Assembly (NCBI GenBank): GCA_024275575.1
Contig: JAJRYV010000117.1
Location: 62,001-126,000, forward strand
DNA from: a bacterium
GTDB lineage: Bacteria; Zhuqueibacterota; Zhuqueibacteria; Zhuqueibacterales; Geothermadaptataceae
Reading direction: 5' to 3'
Length of the DNA stretch: 64,000 nucleotides
Below are positions 19,383-29,722 of the stretch, one piece after another. Made by a program: the position numbers and the translations under genes. Every line of letters starts with the position of its first letter. The stretch's first letter is position 1. Under the pieces are notes generated by a model, which had not been told where the DNA came from, did not search any database, and saw only the letters and a list, made by a program, of their open reading frames with translations.

Positions 19383-21107
19383 TTATTTCACCAGTGTTAC
19401 CGGCATCATCTGCCGCTTGTTGGCTGTTTTTACCTCAACATAATAAACGCCGGAAGCCAGCGGGCGATTCATCTGATCTCTACCGTTCCATTCGATTGTG
19501 CGCAAGCCGGTTTCGGAAATGCCGTGGAACAAAGTGCGCACACGGCGCCCCTGGATATCGTACACATGCACCTGAACCGCTGTGGGCGCGGGGACATTAA
19601 ACTGGATCATCGTTGCTTTTTTTCCACTACCCAGGCCGTTGGAAAACGGGTTCGGGTAAGCCGGATAAAGACGAAATGAATTGGCGATTTCCAGTTCGTT
19701 CTCACTGACGGCAGTACCCGGCGAGACCGTGGTTACCTGTTTTGTCGTCGCTGTTGTCAGCGGGTTCCAGTTGGCGTCGTCAAATTCTTTGCCACGATTT
19801 TCAGCATCGGGCGGCAGCATAAAAAGACGGATGTGCGAAATAACTGCTTCGCGTTTGTCGGTATCCGGTATTTCTTCGACATGCACGCCGTGATTGCCGA
19901 TGGCATTGTTGTCTTCACCGGTTAAATCAAAGAAATTGTTGTTGTCGACGTAATAAGAACTCACCGTACAACCGGGCAGCGCAGCAAACTGTCGCAAGTC
20001 TGTCCATAAAACGAGCGAACCCTGGTTTGCAGATGTTTGTGCCCAGGAGCTCGGACTGCTGCCACTCAAAGTTTCCGGCTGGCCGTCTAACTTTACATTG
20101 CTGTTGTATTCGTCGTAGTATTTTGTATTTGTGAGATTCTTTGAATAATCCATGTAAAACCATAGATCGGGCAAAGGGTGAACCCGATAATTCATTTGCA
20201 TGGCCACCATTTTACGATAGAAAACCGCCGAATAGGAGGTGGTTGGGCCGCTCGCGGCGCCCTGCACCTGGCGGATGGCGCGAACCGGGCCTACCCGGTG
20301 GCCGACGTAATCGCTGCAGCCGTCTTCATATTGACAACCGTTTGTTTTGGAACCCTCACTCCATAAATCTTCCGACTCGTTTGGCGGCACCAGGGCATAA
20401 GCGCGGAATTTAACGCGGTCGATGAGATCGATATTATTGCCGCCGAGCGCTGATTTCGGGCGGATTTCATCCAAAACCCAGCGGCGGCTGTAATGCAGAA
20501 AGTAGTAATCCGATTCGATATCCGCCCCTTGCTCGTTGGCCGGCCCTACCAGCGCATGGGAGACTTCCTCGCCTGCTGTGTAGTTCAGTGTTTTCGATAA
20601 ATAAATGTAGACATAAGCCTCGGCTGCGGCGTCTAGGGGATCGGAAATTTTAACTTCAACGCGCCGCATTTCAGTATCCGGCGCCCAGCTTTCATCGGGA
20701 TGCGGGGCTCTATCACCGCCATCTTCGACCATAAAAACGATTTCGTCATCGCTATCAAAACCCGGATCGCTGTCGGAAGTCGTTCCGTTTTGATATATTC
20801 CCGGTTCATCCGTCACGTAGAGGAGATCGGTTGCCGGATGCTTTTCGGGTTTGCCGGGAGGCACCGTGGTGTCGAAGAGAATTCGTTCATCCACCTGCAG
20901 TGGTATTTGTTTCCAGCGATTTTCACCGGCAATGTAAACAAAACCAAAAATCTCAGATGGTTTTTCGCCGAGAAGATCAGGAATTTGCGCCCCGGTGATG
21001 ATTACCGGTTGGTATTTGCGGGCAAAAGAGAAATTATTCCCGGCCAAAAGCTGGCTGAGAAAAAGAAAGCATGCTGTAGTCACTAAGATGGTCTTCTTCA
21101 TTTTCAT
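19383..21107 (-). CDS. Secreted protein of unknown function with C-terminal T9SS-type (por) sorting domain
   Basis: 574 aa; signal peptide; C-term YPAYPNPFSNG...VYDIQGRRVRTLF...WNGRDQMNRPLASGVYYVEVKT...; paralog of the next gene. Confidence 0.8.
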   Translation of the reverse strand: MKMKKTILVTTACFLFLSQLLAGNNFSFARKYQPVIITGAQIPDLLGEKPSEIFGFVYIAGENRWKQIPLQVDERILFDTTVPPGKPEKHPATDLLYVTDEPGIYQNGTTSDSDPGFDSDDEIVFMVEDGGDRAPHPDESWAPDTEMRRVEVKISDPLDAAAEAYVYIYLSKTLNYTAGEEVSHALVGPANEQGADIESDYYFLHYSRRWVLDEIRPKSALGGNNIDLIDRVKFRAYALVPPNESEDLWSEGSKTNGCQYEDGCSDYVGHRVGPVRAIRQVQGAASGPTTSYSAVFYRKMVAMQMNYRVHPLPDLWFYMDYSKNLTNTKYYDEYNSNVKLDGQPETLSGSSPSSWAQTSANQGSLVLWTDLRQFAALPGCTVSSYYVDNNNFFDLTGEDNNAIGNHGVHVEEIPDTDKREAVISHIRLFMLPPDAENRGKEFDDANWNPLTTATTKQVTTVSPGTAVSENELEIANSFRLYPAYPNPFSNGLGSGKKATMIQFNVPAPTAVQVHVYDIQGRRVRTLFHGISETGLRTIEWNGRDQMNRPLASGVYYVEVKTANKRQMMPVTLVK

Positions 21108-21351
21108 AGTCCTTAAAACAAATGAAACTTATTGGTTAACGGTTGCACGAAAAATATCGCAGTATTCCTTCAGGTTATCGACATTTTGGTAATTTTCATC
21201 GATATCGGGATGCAGGTCAAACGATTGCGAATGAGAAATCAGGAATCAATTCAATTTCAAATTCGTTATTTCAACCCATTGATACGGTCGCCTTTTTAAT
21301 CACTCCCTGTGGATAGGCAAGTATTTTGCCAAATTTTCAAAGCAGGCTGAA

Positions 21352-22731
21352 TTACATTTGCCGAACCGCGATGCGAAGCGGGTTTTCCATATTTCTTGCG
21401 ATAGTCGCGCCGGCGCTTGCGGCATTTGCCTGCAGCATGAAAATTTTAAACCGCGCCACCACGGCTTTCAGTTTGTCGGTATCGGGAATATTGGTGAGAT
21501 GGACACCATGATTGCCGATCGCCCGGCCGTCTCCGGTCAAATCGTTAAATGCGCGATCGTCGCGATAATAGGATGAAATCCGCAGTTTTCTTCCCAAATT
21601 GAGAAATTCCTGCAAGTCCATCCAGGTGACGATAGAACCGGCAGCGCTGGACATTTGCCCCCAATTTTGGTTTTGTGAGGGCCGTACCGCATCATTGCGG
21701 CCATCGATTTTTACGCCGGAATTTTCAGCATCGAAAAATAGCGGTGCCGTCAGCTCCGGATCATAATCCATATAAAACCACAGGTTAGGCAGCGCATGCA
21801 CGCGATAATTGATTTGTACCTCAAACATTTTGCGGTAAAAATAGGCGAAATAACTGGTTGTCGGGCCGCTCGCAGCACCCTGCACCATGCGGATCACCCG
21901 CACCGGGCCGACTTTATGGCCGAGATACCAGCTACAACCGGATTTCGGGCTAAACTTGCAGGCGCCGGGGCCGTCGCTCCAGAACTCCTCAGTCTCGTTG
22001 AACATGCCCATTTTTCGCGATGGTTGTGGCGTCAGGCCATAGGCGCGAAATTTGACTTGGTCGATGAGATCCTCACCACTGCCGCGCAGCGACTTTTTGA
22101 TGCGAATCTGATCGAGCACCCAGCGGCGGCTGTAATTGACACGATAAAAATCGGTTTCGATCACAGCGCCATGTTCGCGCCGGTCGGTGAGGTGATAAAC
22201 GAGATTGTTTGTTTTGCGCATTAAATTTCCGGCACGAAAAAGATAGACATAGGCCACAGCGCCATTCACGGGGTCTGAGATGGCAATTTCGAGGCGCTGC
22301 CGGTCGGCACCTGCCGGCGCCGGCGCCGAGGCGGAAGCCTGATCGCCGGCATCTTCCAGCATGAAAACCAGCTCGTCGTCTTTATCGAAACGCGGGTCGT
22401 CATCGCGGGCGAGCCGGGCGCCGAGAATGCCGCCGGAAAAACCGACGTAAACATATTCCGCTGCCGGATGCTTGCGCTTGCCCGGCGGGATCGATAAATC
22501 CATATACTTGCGCTCATCGACCTGAACGGCGATTTGTGTCCAACGTTTTTGCACCCGCGAAAAACGATATCCGGCTATCTCCTGTGGATTAATACCGATG
22601 ATTTGTGGTAAATCCGCACCGGTGAGCACGATGGGTTCGTACAGTCGCTGCGGCGAAAAATTGTTCGGTCCGGCTGAAAGTTGCAGCAGGGAAAACAGCG
22701 AGGAAAAAATAATGACAAGCGATCGTCGCAT
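21352..22731 (-). CDS. Secreted protein of unknown function, tandem paralog lacking the sorting domain
   Basis: 459 aa; shares VGPVR.IR.VQGAASGPTTSY...FYRKM...Q.NYRVH.LP.LWFYMDY with its neighbour; signal peptide. Confidence 0.75.
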   Translation of the reverse strand: MRRSLVIIFSSLFSLLQLSAGPNNFSPQRLYEPIVLTGADLPQIIGINPQEIAGYRFSRVQKRWTQIAVQVDERKYMDLSIPPGKRKHPAAEYVYVGFSGGILGARLARDDDPRFDKDDELVFMLEDAGDQASASAPAPAGADRQRLEIAISDPVNGAVAYVYLFRAGNLMRKTNNLVYHLTDRREHGAVIETDFYRVNYSRRWVLDQIRIKKSLRGSGEDLIDQVKFRAYGLTPQPSRKMGMFNETEEFWSDGPGACKFSPKSGCSWYLGHKVGPVRVIRMVQGAASGPTTSYFAYFYRKMFEVQINYRVHALPNLWFYMDYDPELTAPLFFDAENSGVKIDGRNDAVRPSQNQNWGQMSSAAGSIVTWMDLQEFLNLGRKLRISSYYRDDRAFNDLTGDGRAIGNHGVHLTNIPDTDKLKAVVARFKIFMLQANAASAGATIARNMENPLRIAVRQM

Positions 22732-22895
22732 AGAGAGAATCCTTTTTCAGGGTTTTTAGGAAAATGTTCGCAGTGTTTTTGCCAGATTCCTTGAATTGAG
22801 ATTGTTAAAATTTCTCGCCACACAGATTAGAAAAGTAGCGGCAATTCATCTGTTTTGCGGGTGGATTGCTGAACAGATCCAGCAGGTTTTATAAC

Positions 22896-25280
22896 TTAAA
22901 AAACATCAATGAAATACACCGCCAGCCCCCTGGTTTTATCGCTGAAAAATACCGAGCCATGCGCTCCGGTATCACCGCTGGCGATGATTTGCCGATCGCG
23001 ACGTACGCGATATTTGACATTTCTGGCGAGTTGCGTGATCAAATGTCGGCTCTCGCCCCCGGTGCTGAGTTTGTAGGAAAGTTTGCGCAGCGGCGTTTCG
23101 CTCCGGCTGAAGATGACCACGCGCGAGCCGTCGAGCACGGCGCCAAACCAGCCATTGCCCGAAAGCGCCTGAACGTCCGCACTCTGCAGCATGGTGTTGG
23201 CGTCGCCAATTTGAAAAACGGTTAAAAACAAACCCTGATCCGAACGGATTTGCAGATTGTGATTACCGAGCAGAAATTGCGCCCGTTCGCCGAAACGGCT
23301 GGCATCAAAACTCACTGGCGTGCCGTCGGCAAAAACCCATTCCCGTCCCCTCCCGCCGAATTTATGAATCTCTACTTTTTGCGGCCACAATGAAGTGATA
23401 AACATTTTACCGTGGGCTCCGGAAAGACGATTGGTTATGCTGAACTTCCGCGCCGGACTGATCCAGTGACCGCTCTCAACAGGAAACCAGTTTTTTTCTT
23501 CAGCGATGATATCGGCCGGTGTGTGCAAAAGGAATGATTTTTTCTGCCTCGATTCGACCCGGTCCATCACTAACAAAAATTCGTCGTTTGTCCGGCCGCG
23601 CAGATAAACCAGCGTCCGGCGGGCCAGCCGCGCTTTGTCGCCACCTTTGTAGGATTTTGAATAATCGTAGTCGACATAGTCAAATGCGTTTTTTTCAAAG
23701 CGCAGCGCATCGACAAAACCGGCCTGCGAAACTTTACCGGTTTCAAAATCTTCCGGCTCATCGACTTTTTTCACCCGGCCGATCTGCAGGCGCACTTCTC
23801 TATCCGGCCCGATGCCGAGCACGTTGTTGAATGCCATGCTTTTGTCCGGCCGTTTGGCGCGCGGAATGTCTTTACCCGCACTCTTGCCATGCACTGAATT
23901 GACTGCCAGCGTACCGAATTTGTAAATGCCGAAATGGCCGTGATCCTGCTCATTATGGCCGTTATCATACCAGAATTTGGGCGCCGTAAACTCGATGAGT
24001 GTGGCATCCGTTTTGTCATGGCTCGAGCGGAATGCGTATCCTTGCCCCAAATGCACGCTCAATTCCACCCCCGCCTGCTGCGGCGATAACTTGGGCACGT
24101 GTTTGACGCCGAATAAAAATTTATAAAACAAGTCAAAGTTCTGCGGTTCGTAATAGCGATACGAATCGACGGGGTGGCCGTAGGGACTGCGCACGACGAT
24201 CCACGCTGCGAGACCGCTCATCTTCGGATCGGATTTGAGCAAATGGGCTGCTGCCAAACTAAGCATTGCCGAAGGCTGCCAGGAATTCACTTTCATGCAG
24301 CCGCCGGTATTGTGCTGGGTAAAATAATAGTCTTTTTTGTATGGCCAGGGCATGGCGCTGAAATAAACCCACAACGGCGAGTAGCGCAACCAGGCATATT
24401 CCTGAAACAGGTTTTGCCCGAGAGCCGGGCCCGAGACCGCCGCCAGCAGCATCAGCCCGATGTAACCATCCATGGCATAACCCTCGCCTTCGATCCAACC
24501 GCTCGAACCCTCGAAAAGACGTTCGGAAACCTGCATTTGCCGGCGGATAAAAACATCCTGAAAACTGTCCATCATCGCAGCGGCGCGATTTTGCCTCTGC
24601 CTGCCCAAATCGTCGTCACCGTAAAAACACAAGGCCCCGGCGTAAATATGCACATTGGCGGCGTAGTGATTTTCCAGCTTGACTTTGTTGGAATTGTAGC
24701 GGTTTTCCCACCACCGGATAAGTTTATCGGCGATTTGCTGCCGCTGTTGCAGGGTCGAAAATGCGGTTGTCCAGTCGTAAACGACCTGCAACGCCAGGCT
24801 GGCGACGCCACCTTTGCGTGTTGCCAGATTTGAGGCGCCGTGGTGTTCTTCTTGCCAGTTGTCGGGTAAATTGCTGCTGATATATGATGCCAGTTCAAGT
24901 GCTTTTTGCGCATAATTTTTTGCCGATAAAGCACCGTTAATTTGTCCAATCGACGCCGGATCGATGAGCGCCAGAAATGAAAATGAGCGTGTTGCACCGA
25001 AAATATCGTTGTAATCGGAAAGCCCTTTGCCACCCGGCGGTACGGTGCGAAGACGGTTCATATGGCGGACGAAATTCTGAAAATCCGGATGGTAAAATCG
25101 TGTGATGCGCTGCCGGATTTGTGGTAAATCCTGTTTTGTGAGAAAAAGCCGCGGATGCTGTTTGCGTGCAATGGGGCTATCGGATTTGGTGGTAAATTGC
25201 CGCGCCGGGAGGTTGTTGAATATCAAAACCGAGAAGATAATCAGCGATGGTAAAATGTTTTTATAGCGGCGCATAAGCAT
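22896..25280 (-). CDS. Heparinase II/III-like (alginate/oligo-uronate lyase type) protein
   Basis: ~794 aa; signal peptide; HPRLFLTKQDLPQIRQRI, WYDNGHNEQDHGHFGIYKFG; ATG at 25280. Confidence 0.75.
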   Translation of the reverse strand: MLMRRYKNILPSLIIFSVLIFNNLPARQFTTKSDSPIARKQHPRLFLTKQDLPQIRQRITRFYHPDFQNFVRHMNRLRTVPPGGKGLSDYNDIFGATRSFSFLALIDPASIGQINGALSAKNYAQKALELASYISSNLPDNWQEEHHGASNLATRKGGVASLALQVVYDWTTAFSTLQQRQQIADKLIRWWENRYNSNKVKLENHYAANVHIYAGALCFYGDDDLGRQRQNRAAAMMDSFQDVFIRRQMQVSERLFEGSSGWIEGEGYAMDGYIGLMLLAAVSGPALGQNLFQEYAWLRYSPLWVYFSAMPWPYKKDYYFTQHNTGGCMKVNSWQPSAMLSLAAAHLLKSDPKMSGLAAWIVVRSPYGHPVDSYRYYEPQNFDLFYKFLFGVKHVPKLSPQQAGVELSVHLGQGYAFRSSHDKTDATLIEFTAPKFWYDNGHNEQDHGHFGIYKFGTLAVNSVHGKSAGKDIPRAKRPDKSMAFNNVLGIGPDREVRLQIGRVKKVDEPEDFETGKVSQAGFVDALRFEKNAFDYVDYDYSKSYKGGDKARLARRTLVYLRGRTNDEFLLVMDRVESRQKKSFLLHTPADIIAEEKNWFPVESGHWISPARKFSITNRLSGAHGKMFITSLWPQKVEIHKFGGRGREWVFADGTPVSFDASRFGERAQFLLGNHNLQIRSDQGLFLTVFQIGDANTMLQSADVQALSGNGWFGAVLDGSRVVIFSRSETPLRKLSYKLSTGGESRHLITQLARNVKYRVRRDRQIIASGDTGAHGSVFFSDKTRGLAVYFIDVF

Positions 25281-25507
25281 TCCTTTGCTATCATTCTTTT
25301 TGCTGAAATTAAGCGCTTTAGCATATAAGTGCAGAGAAAAATGGCGAATTATTAATTGATTGCCCGGCATAGTTTTTCTGAAACAAAGTCAAGATATTCA
25401 CGTTCTGTGTGTCGTGCCAGAGCCGACCTGCCGGTTTACGGCAATCAAAACCTGCCCCCAAAACTTATCGCAACAATTTTTAATTTGCAGACGAGGAGAA
25501 ATAAACC

Positions 25508-26878
25508 ATGTCCAGAAAAAAAATAATTATCGGCATTTGTTTTTTGGTTGTCGTCGTTGCTGCTGTGGTTATGATGAATATGAACAACAAAAAATCTACG
25601 GCGATTACAGTGGAAACAGCCAAAGTTGAACGCAAAAACATCATCCAGACCGTCAATTCAAACGGCCGTATTCAGCCGGTGACACAGGTCAAGATCAGCG
25701 CTGATGTGAGTGCAAAAATTATGCGTCTGGGTCTCAAGGAAGGCGAGTGGGTTGAAAATGGAGACTTCCTCGTCGAGCTGGATAACGAGCGCTATCTCGC
25801 TGCTGTTGAAAGCGCTGAAGCGAGCGTGAACTCTGCTAAGGCAAATGCAAAACTGGCCAGGGAAAATATGCTGAAAGCGGAAAAGGACTATAAACGCATG
25901 CGGGAACTGTTTGCCCGAAAATTGGAATCACAAGCCAACCTCGATGCATTTGACGCCGCCTATAAAGTTGAAAAAGCACGCTACGAATCCGCTCTGGAGA
26001 TTGTTCAGCAAGCCCGCGCCGGATTGAAGCAAAATCAGGATGCCCTTTCGAAAACAACTATCTACGCGCCGATGAGTGGCACCATCAGCACCTTGAATAA
26101 AGAACTTGGAGAAATCGCCCTGGGTTCGCAATTCCAGGAAGATGTCATCATGATTATTTCCAACCTTGCCGGTATGGAAGCCCTGGTTGATGTCGATGAA
26201 AACGATATCGTGTCGATCGCCATCGGTGACTCGGCGAAAATCGAGGTCGATGCCATTCCTGAAATGATATTCCGGGGTGAAGTGACTGAAATCGCCAGCT
26301 CGGCAAAGGTTTCGGGGCAGGGTAGCACCGAGCAAAAAACTGATTTCGAGGTTAAAGTTGGTATTACCGGCATTTATAAAAAAACCGATGCCGGCGAAAT
26401 CACGGTGAGCAATGGCCATGCGAGCAAAGGTGATTTGCGTATTCCAGCACACGATCCACTGGCCGATTTGCGCCCCGGCATGAGTGCGAGCACGGATATC
26501 ATGGTTGAAGCGCACGACAATACGCTCGTTATTCCGCTCCAAAGTGTCGCTGTGCGAACTGTTGAACAGTTGAAAAAACATGCGGCCGGAGCGGAATCTG
26601 ATTCTCAGGACCATGAAGACAGCAACATGAGCACAGAGGAAAAATACCACCCGGACAAAGATGGTTTCGTGGAAATTGTCTTTGTCATCCGCGATAATAA
26701 AGCCTGGGCAGTTCCTGTTAAAACCGGTATCCAGAGCGATACGCACATCGAGATTCTCGAAGGTCTGCAGGAGAGTGACGAAGTGGTGACTGGTAATTAT
26801 CGGGCGATCAGCAAAGATTTGCAGAACAACACGGAAGTGACTATCAAAAACAAAGCGCAAGATCAAAAAGAATCCTGA
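25508..26878 (+). CDS. HlyD/MacA-like efflux periplasmic adaptor subunit
   Basis: 456 aa; N-terminal TM, lipoyl/coiled-coil pattern, TIYAPMSGTISTLNKELGEIALGSQFQEDVIMIISNL, LRPGMSASTDI. Confidence 0.9.
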   Translation: MSRKKIIIGICFLVVVVAAVVMMNMNNKKSTAITVETAKVERKNIIQTVNSNGRIQPVTQVKISADVSAKIMRLGLKEGEWVENGDFLVELDNERYLAAVESAEASVNSAKANAKLARENMLKAEKDYKRMRELFARKLESQANLDAFDAAYKVEKARYESALEIVQQARAGLKQNQDALSKTTIYAPMSGTISTLNKELGEIALGSQFQEDVIMIISNLAGMEALVDVDENDIVSIAIGDSAKIEVDAIPEMIFRGEVTEIASSAKVSGQGSTEQKTDFEVKVGITGIYKKTDAGEITVSNGHASKGDLRIPAHDPLADLRPGMSASTDIMVEAHDNTLVIPLQSVAVRTVEQLKKHAAGAESDSQDHEDSNMSTEEKYHPDKDGFVEIVFVIRDNKAWAVPVKTGIQSDTHIEILEGLQESDEVVTGNYRAISKDLQNNTEVTIKNKAQDQKES

Positions 26879-26996
26879 TCGAGGCTCAACTCCATCAGCG
26901 CCATCATCAGCCCTGCCCGGTGGCGGCGATCTGACGAAATTGTCTTGATTTCGCTGAAAACTATCTCTACCGCGCAAATTTTAGCATGGGATTATC

Positions 26997-28232
26997 ATGA
27001 AAAAAATTTATCAAAATATCGAAGCCATGCGCATTGCATTACAAGCGTTGGCTGCGAACAAATCACGCGGTATTCTCACCACGCTGGGCATCATCATCGG
27101 CATCGTTGCGGTGATCACCACGATGACTGCCGCCAACGGACTCGGCAATGCATTCAAGGAAAGCATTTCATCGATCGGCTCGGACGTGCTCTATGTTTCG
27201 CGCATGCCGTGGATCATCCAGGGAGATTTTTTTCAGTACCGCAACCGGAAAAATATCGAGCTGAAACATGCTGCCGCGTTACAAGCGAAACTGCCGCAGG
27301 CCATCGCCGTCAACCCCGGAACCAGCGCCAGCCGCCACCTCAAATACCGCTCGAAAGTCCTCGAAAACAACCGTATAATCGGTACCACGGATAAATTGAT
27401 CGTCGTTTCGGACATGTTACCGGAGACCGGCCGTTTTCTCATTCCCGCCGATGTCCAATACAAGAAGAATGTCTGCGTCATCGGTTCGGAAGTGAAAGAC
27501 CGTCTGTTCGGCACGACAAATCCTCTGAATAAAAAGATGAAGATCGGCATGTATAATTTTCGCGTCGTTGGCGTGATGGAAAAACAGGGGACAGGCATGT
27601 CGTTCGGCGGCCCCAATTTTGATATGCGTGTTTACATTCCCATAACCGCGCTGACCAAAAATTTCGGCAGCCGTAATCGAAATTTCGACATCGCCGTCAA
27701 AGCACCGTCGCAGGAAAGCCTGGCCGATTTTGAATACGCGGTCATCGGCGAAATGCGTAAAATCCGCAGTTTGCAACCCACTGAAAAAGATGATTTCTCC
27801 ATCAATAAAATGGATTCGTTGATGGATGCCTACAACAATGTGATGGGGGTTGTCCTGCTCATCGGCCTGGTGATCACCAGTGTTTCTCTGGTGGTCGGTG
27901 GTATCGGGGTGATGAATATCATGTTTGTTTCCGTTACCGAACGCACCCGGGAAATCGGCATCCGCAAAGCGATCGGGGCCACACAGCGAGCGATTTTAGC
28001 ACAATTTCTCTTCGAAGCATCGGCGATCTGCATTCTTGGCGGTTTGATCGGTCTGGCCATCGCTTTCGCTATCACCAGCGCGATCAACGACCAGGTGATG
28101 CCCGCGAGCATTTCGCCGTCGATCATCGTCGTTGCGCTCACGGTTTCTGCAATCACCGGCATCGTTTCCGGTTTGATGCCGGCCATCAAAGCCTCACGTC
28201 TTAATCCTATCGAATCGCTGCGCTATGAATAA
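26997..28232 (+). CDS. ABC transporter permease, MacB/FtsX type
   Basis: 411 aa; LAANKSRGILTTLGIIIGIVAVI; GGIGVMNIMFVSVTERTREIGIRKAIGATQRAILAQFLFEA; PAIKASRLNPIESLRYE. Confidence 0.93.
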   Translation: MKKIYQNIEAMRIALQALAANKSRGILTTLGIIIGIVAVITTMTAANGLGNAFKESISSIGSDVLYVSRMPWIIQGDFFQYRNRKNIELKHAAALQAKLPQAIAVNPGTSASRHLKYRSKVLENNRIIGTTDKLIVVSDMLPETGRFLIPADVQYKKNVCVIGSEVKDRLFGTTNPLNKKMKIGMYNFRVVGVMEKQGTGMSFGGPNFDMRVYIPITALTKNFGSRNRNFDIAVKAPSQESLADFEYAVIGEMRKIRSLQPTEKDDFSINKMDSLMDAYNNVMGVVLLIGLVITSVSLVVGGIGVMNIMFVSVTERTREIGIRKAIGATQRAILAQFLFEASAICILGGLIGLAIAFAITSAINDQVMPASISPSIIVVALTVSAITGIVSGLMPAIKASRLNPIESLRYE

Positions 28233-28250
28233 TAAAACTGTGGAGTAAAA

Positions 28251-29498
28251 ATGCACATTCTCGAAGCTTTTAAAATGGCGATCACAGCGATCTTTGCGCA
28301 TAAATTACGTTCATTCCTCACACTTTTGGGCATCGTCGCCGGTGTCGCCTCAATCATCGCCGTCATGACCGGTATTTCAGTAATCCAAAATACCATCGAA
28401 AAAGAAATGAGCGTGCTCGGCGCGACGGTATTTCAAGTGCAGAAATTACCACGTGGCAACATCAGCAGCCAGGCGGAATTTTTGCGCATGTTGCAGCGTG
28501 AGCCGTTGACCATGCAACACGTGAAAGAACTGCGTGAAAAAGCGAAAAACGTGACGCTGGTGGGCGCGGAATTATGGAAATATGGCTATACGGCAAGATA
28601 CCGCGATGTCAAAACCAATGGCGACGGCAACATCTGCGGCGGCACACCGGAATATGGACCTAACAATACACATTACGTGGTACAGGGGCGTACACTCAGC
28701 CGCGAGGATATAAAACTCGGCCGTTTTGTCGTTGTGATCGGGCATGCTCTAGCACAAAAACTTTTTCCCTTTAGCAATCCTGTGGGAAAAACCATCAAAC
28801 TGGAAGGTCACAAATATCGCGTCATCGGTGTTTTTGATGAAAAAAAATCGAGTTTCGGCAGCGGTTATGATAAATATTGCCTGATTCCCATCACCAGCTT
28901 CATTCGTGTTTTCGGGTCGAAAGATGATCGAGGACTCCACAGGTCGGTTTACATCACGGTGCGGGCGAAAAATACGCTGGTGCTCGACGATGCCATCGAG
29001 GAAGTGCGCGGCATTCTGCGTATGAAACGCGCTGTGCCGGCACGCGAAGAAGATGACTTTGCCTATTTTACCAATGATAGCCAGATCAAAAATTTCAATG
29101 AGCAAACAGCTACGGTTAAAACAGGGTCAGCCATCATCGGCGCCATCGCACTCATCGTCGCCGGTATCGGCATCATGAACATTATGCTCGTTTCAGTTAC
29201 CGAGCGCACACGAGAAATCGGTCTACGGAAATCCATCGGCGCCAAAAAACAGGATATTCTCAGCCAGTTTCTGCTGGAAGCGATCGTTCTGTGCAATATC
29301 GGCGGTGCGATCGGCGTATTTGTCGGGTTTGGGCTGGGCAATCTCGTGAGTCTTTTCACCGGCTTCACGGTCTCCGTACCGCTGGAATGGGCGTTTGGCG
29401 GATTGGTTTTCTGCACCGTCATCGGCCTGGTTTTCGGCCTCTGGCCGGCAATCGTCGCAGCGCGCAAAGACCCGATTCTGGCTTTGAGTTTTGAATAA
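28251..29498 (+). CDS. ABC transporter permease, MacB/FtsX type
   Basis: 415 aa; HKLRSFLTLLGIVAGVASII; AGIGIMNIMLVSVTERTREIGLRKSIGAKKQDILSQFLLEA; AARKDPILALSFE. Confidence 0.93.
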   Translation: MHILEAFKMAITAIFAHKLRSFLTLLGIVAGVASIIAVMTGISVIQNTIEKEMSVLGATVFQVQKLPRGNISSQAEFLRMLQREPLTMQHVKELREKAKNVTLVGAELWKYGYTARYRDVKTNGDGNICGGTPEYGPNNTHYVVQGRTLSREDIKLGRFVVVIGHALAQKLFPFSNPVGKTIKLEGHKYRVIGVFDEKKSSFGSGYDKYCLIPITSFIRVFGSKDDRGLHRSVYITVRAKNTLVLDDAIEEVRGILRMKRAVPAREEDDFAYFTNDSQIKNFNEQTATVKTGSAIIGAIALIVAGIGIMNIMLVSVTERTREIGLRKSIGAKKQDILSQFLLEAIVLCNIGGAIGVFVGFGLGNLVSLFTGFTVSVPLEWAFGGLVFCTVIGLVFGLWPAIVAARKDPILALSFE

Positions 29499-29670
29499 AG
29501 AAAATTGTCCTTATTAACCTGAATGATATGGCCGCCACAGAGACTTTGTTGTGCGCTATACAGATTGCCAGGTTTTAAAAAAAAGGTAAAAAGGTGCTTG
29601 TTTACTTGTTTTGTTGCTATTTTATATTTATAATAAAGTTGTGTTTCACTCCGATCGGTGAAGCTAATAT

Positions 29671-29705
29671 AAAAGGAGGGTTTGTTCGCAAATCCTCCTT
29701 TTTTT
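29671..29705 (+). terminator. Rho-independent terminator with UUCG tetraloop
   Basis: AAAGGAGGGTTTG-TTCG-CAAATCCTCCTTT followed by a T run; 13-bp stem (one G-U), downstream of the permease operon. Confidence 0.88.
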
Positions 29706-29722
29706 GTCTGGTGATATCTAAC

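Noticed and set aside
24174-24833. 219-aa plus-strand ORF
   Set aside because: Antisense to the heparinase-like gene; no recognisable domain.
25928-26977. 349-aa minus-strand ORF
   Set aside because: Antisense to the clearly conserved adaptor gene; low-complexity shadow translation with no family features.
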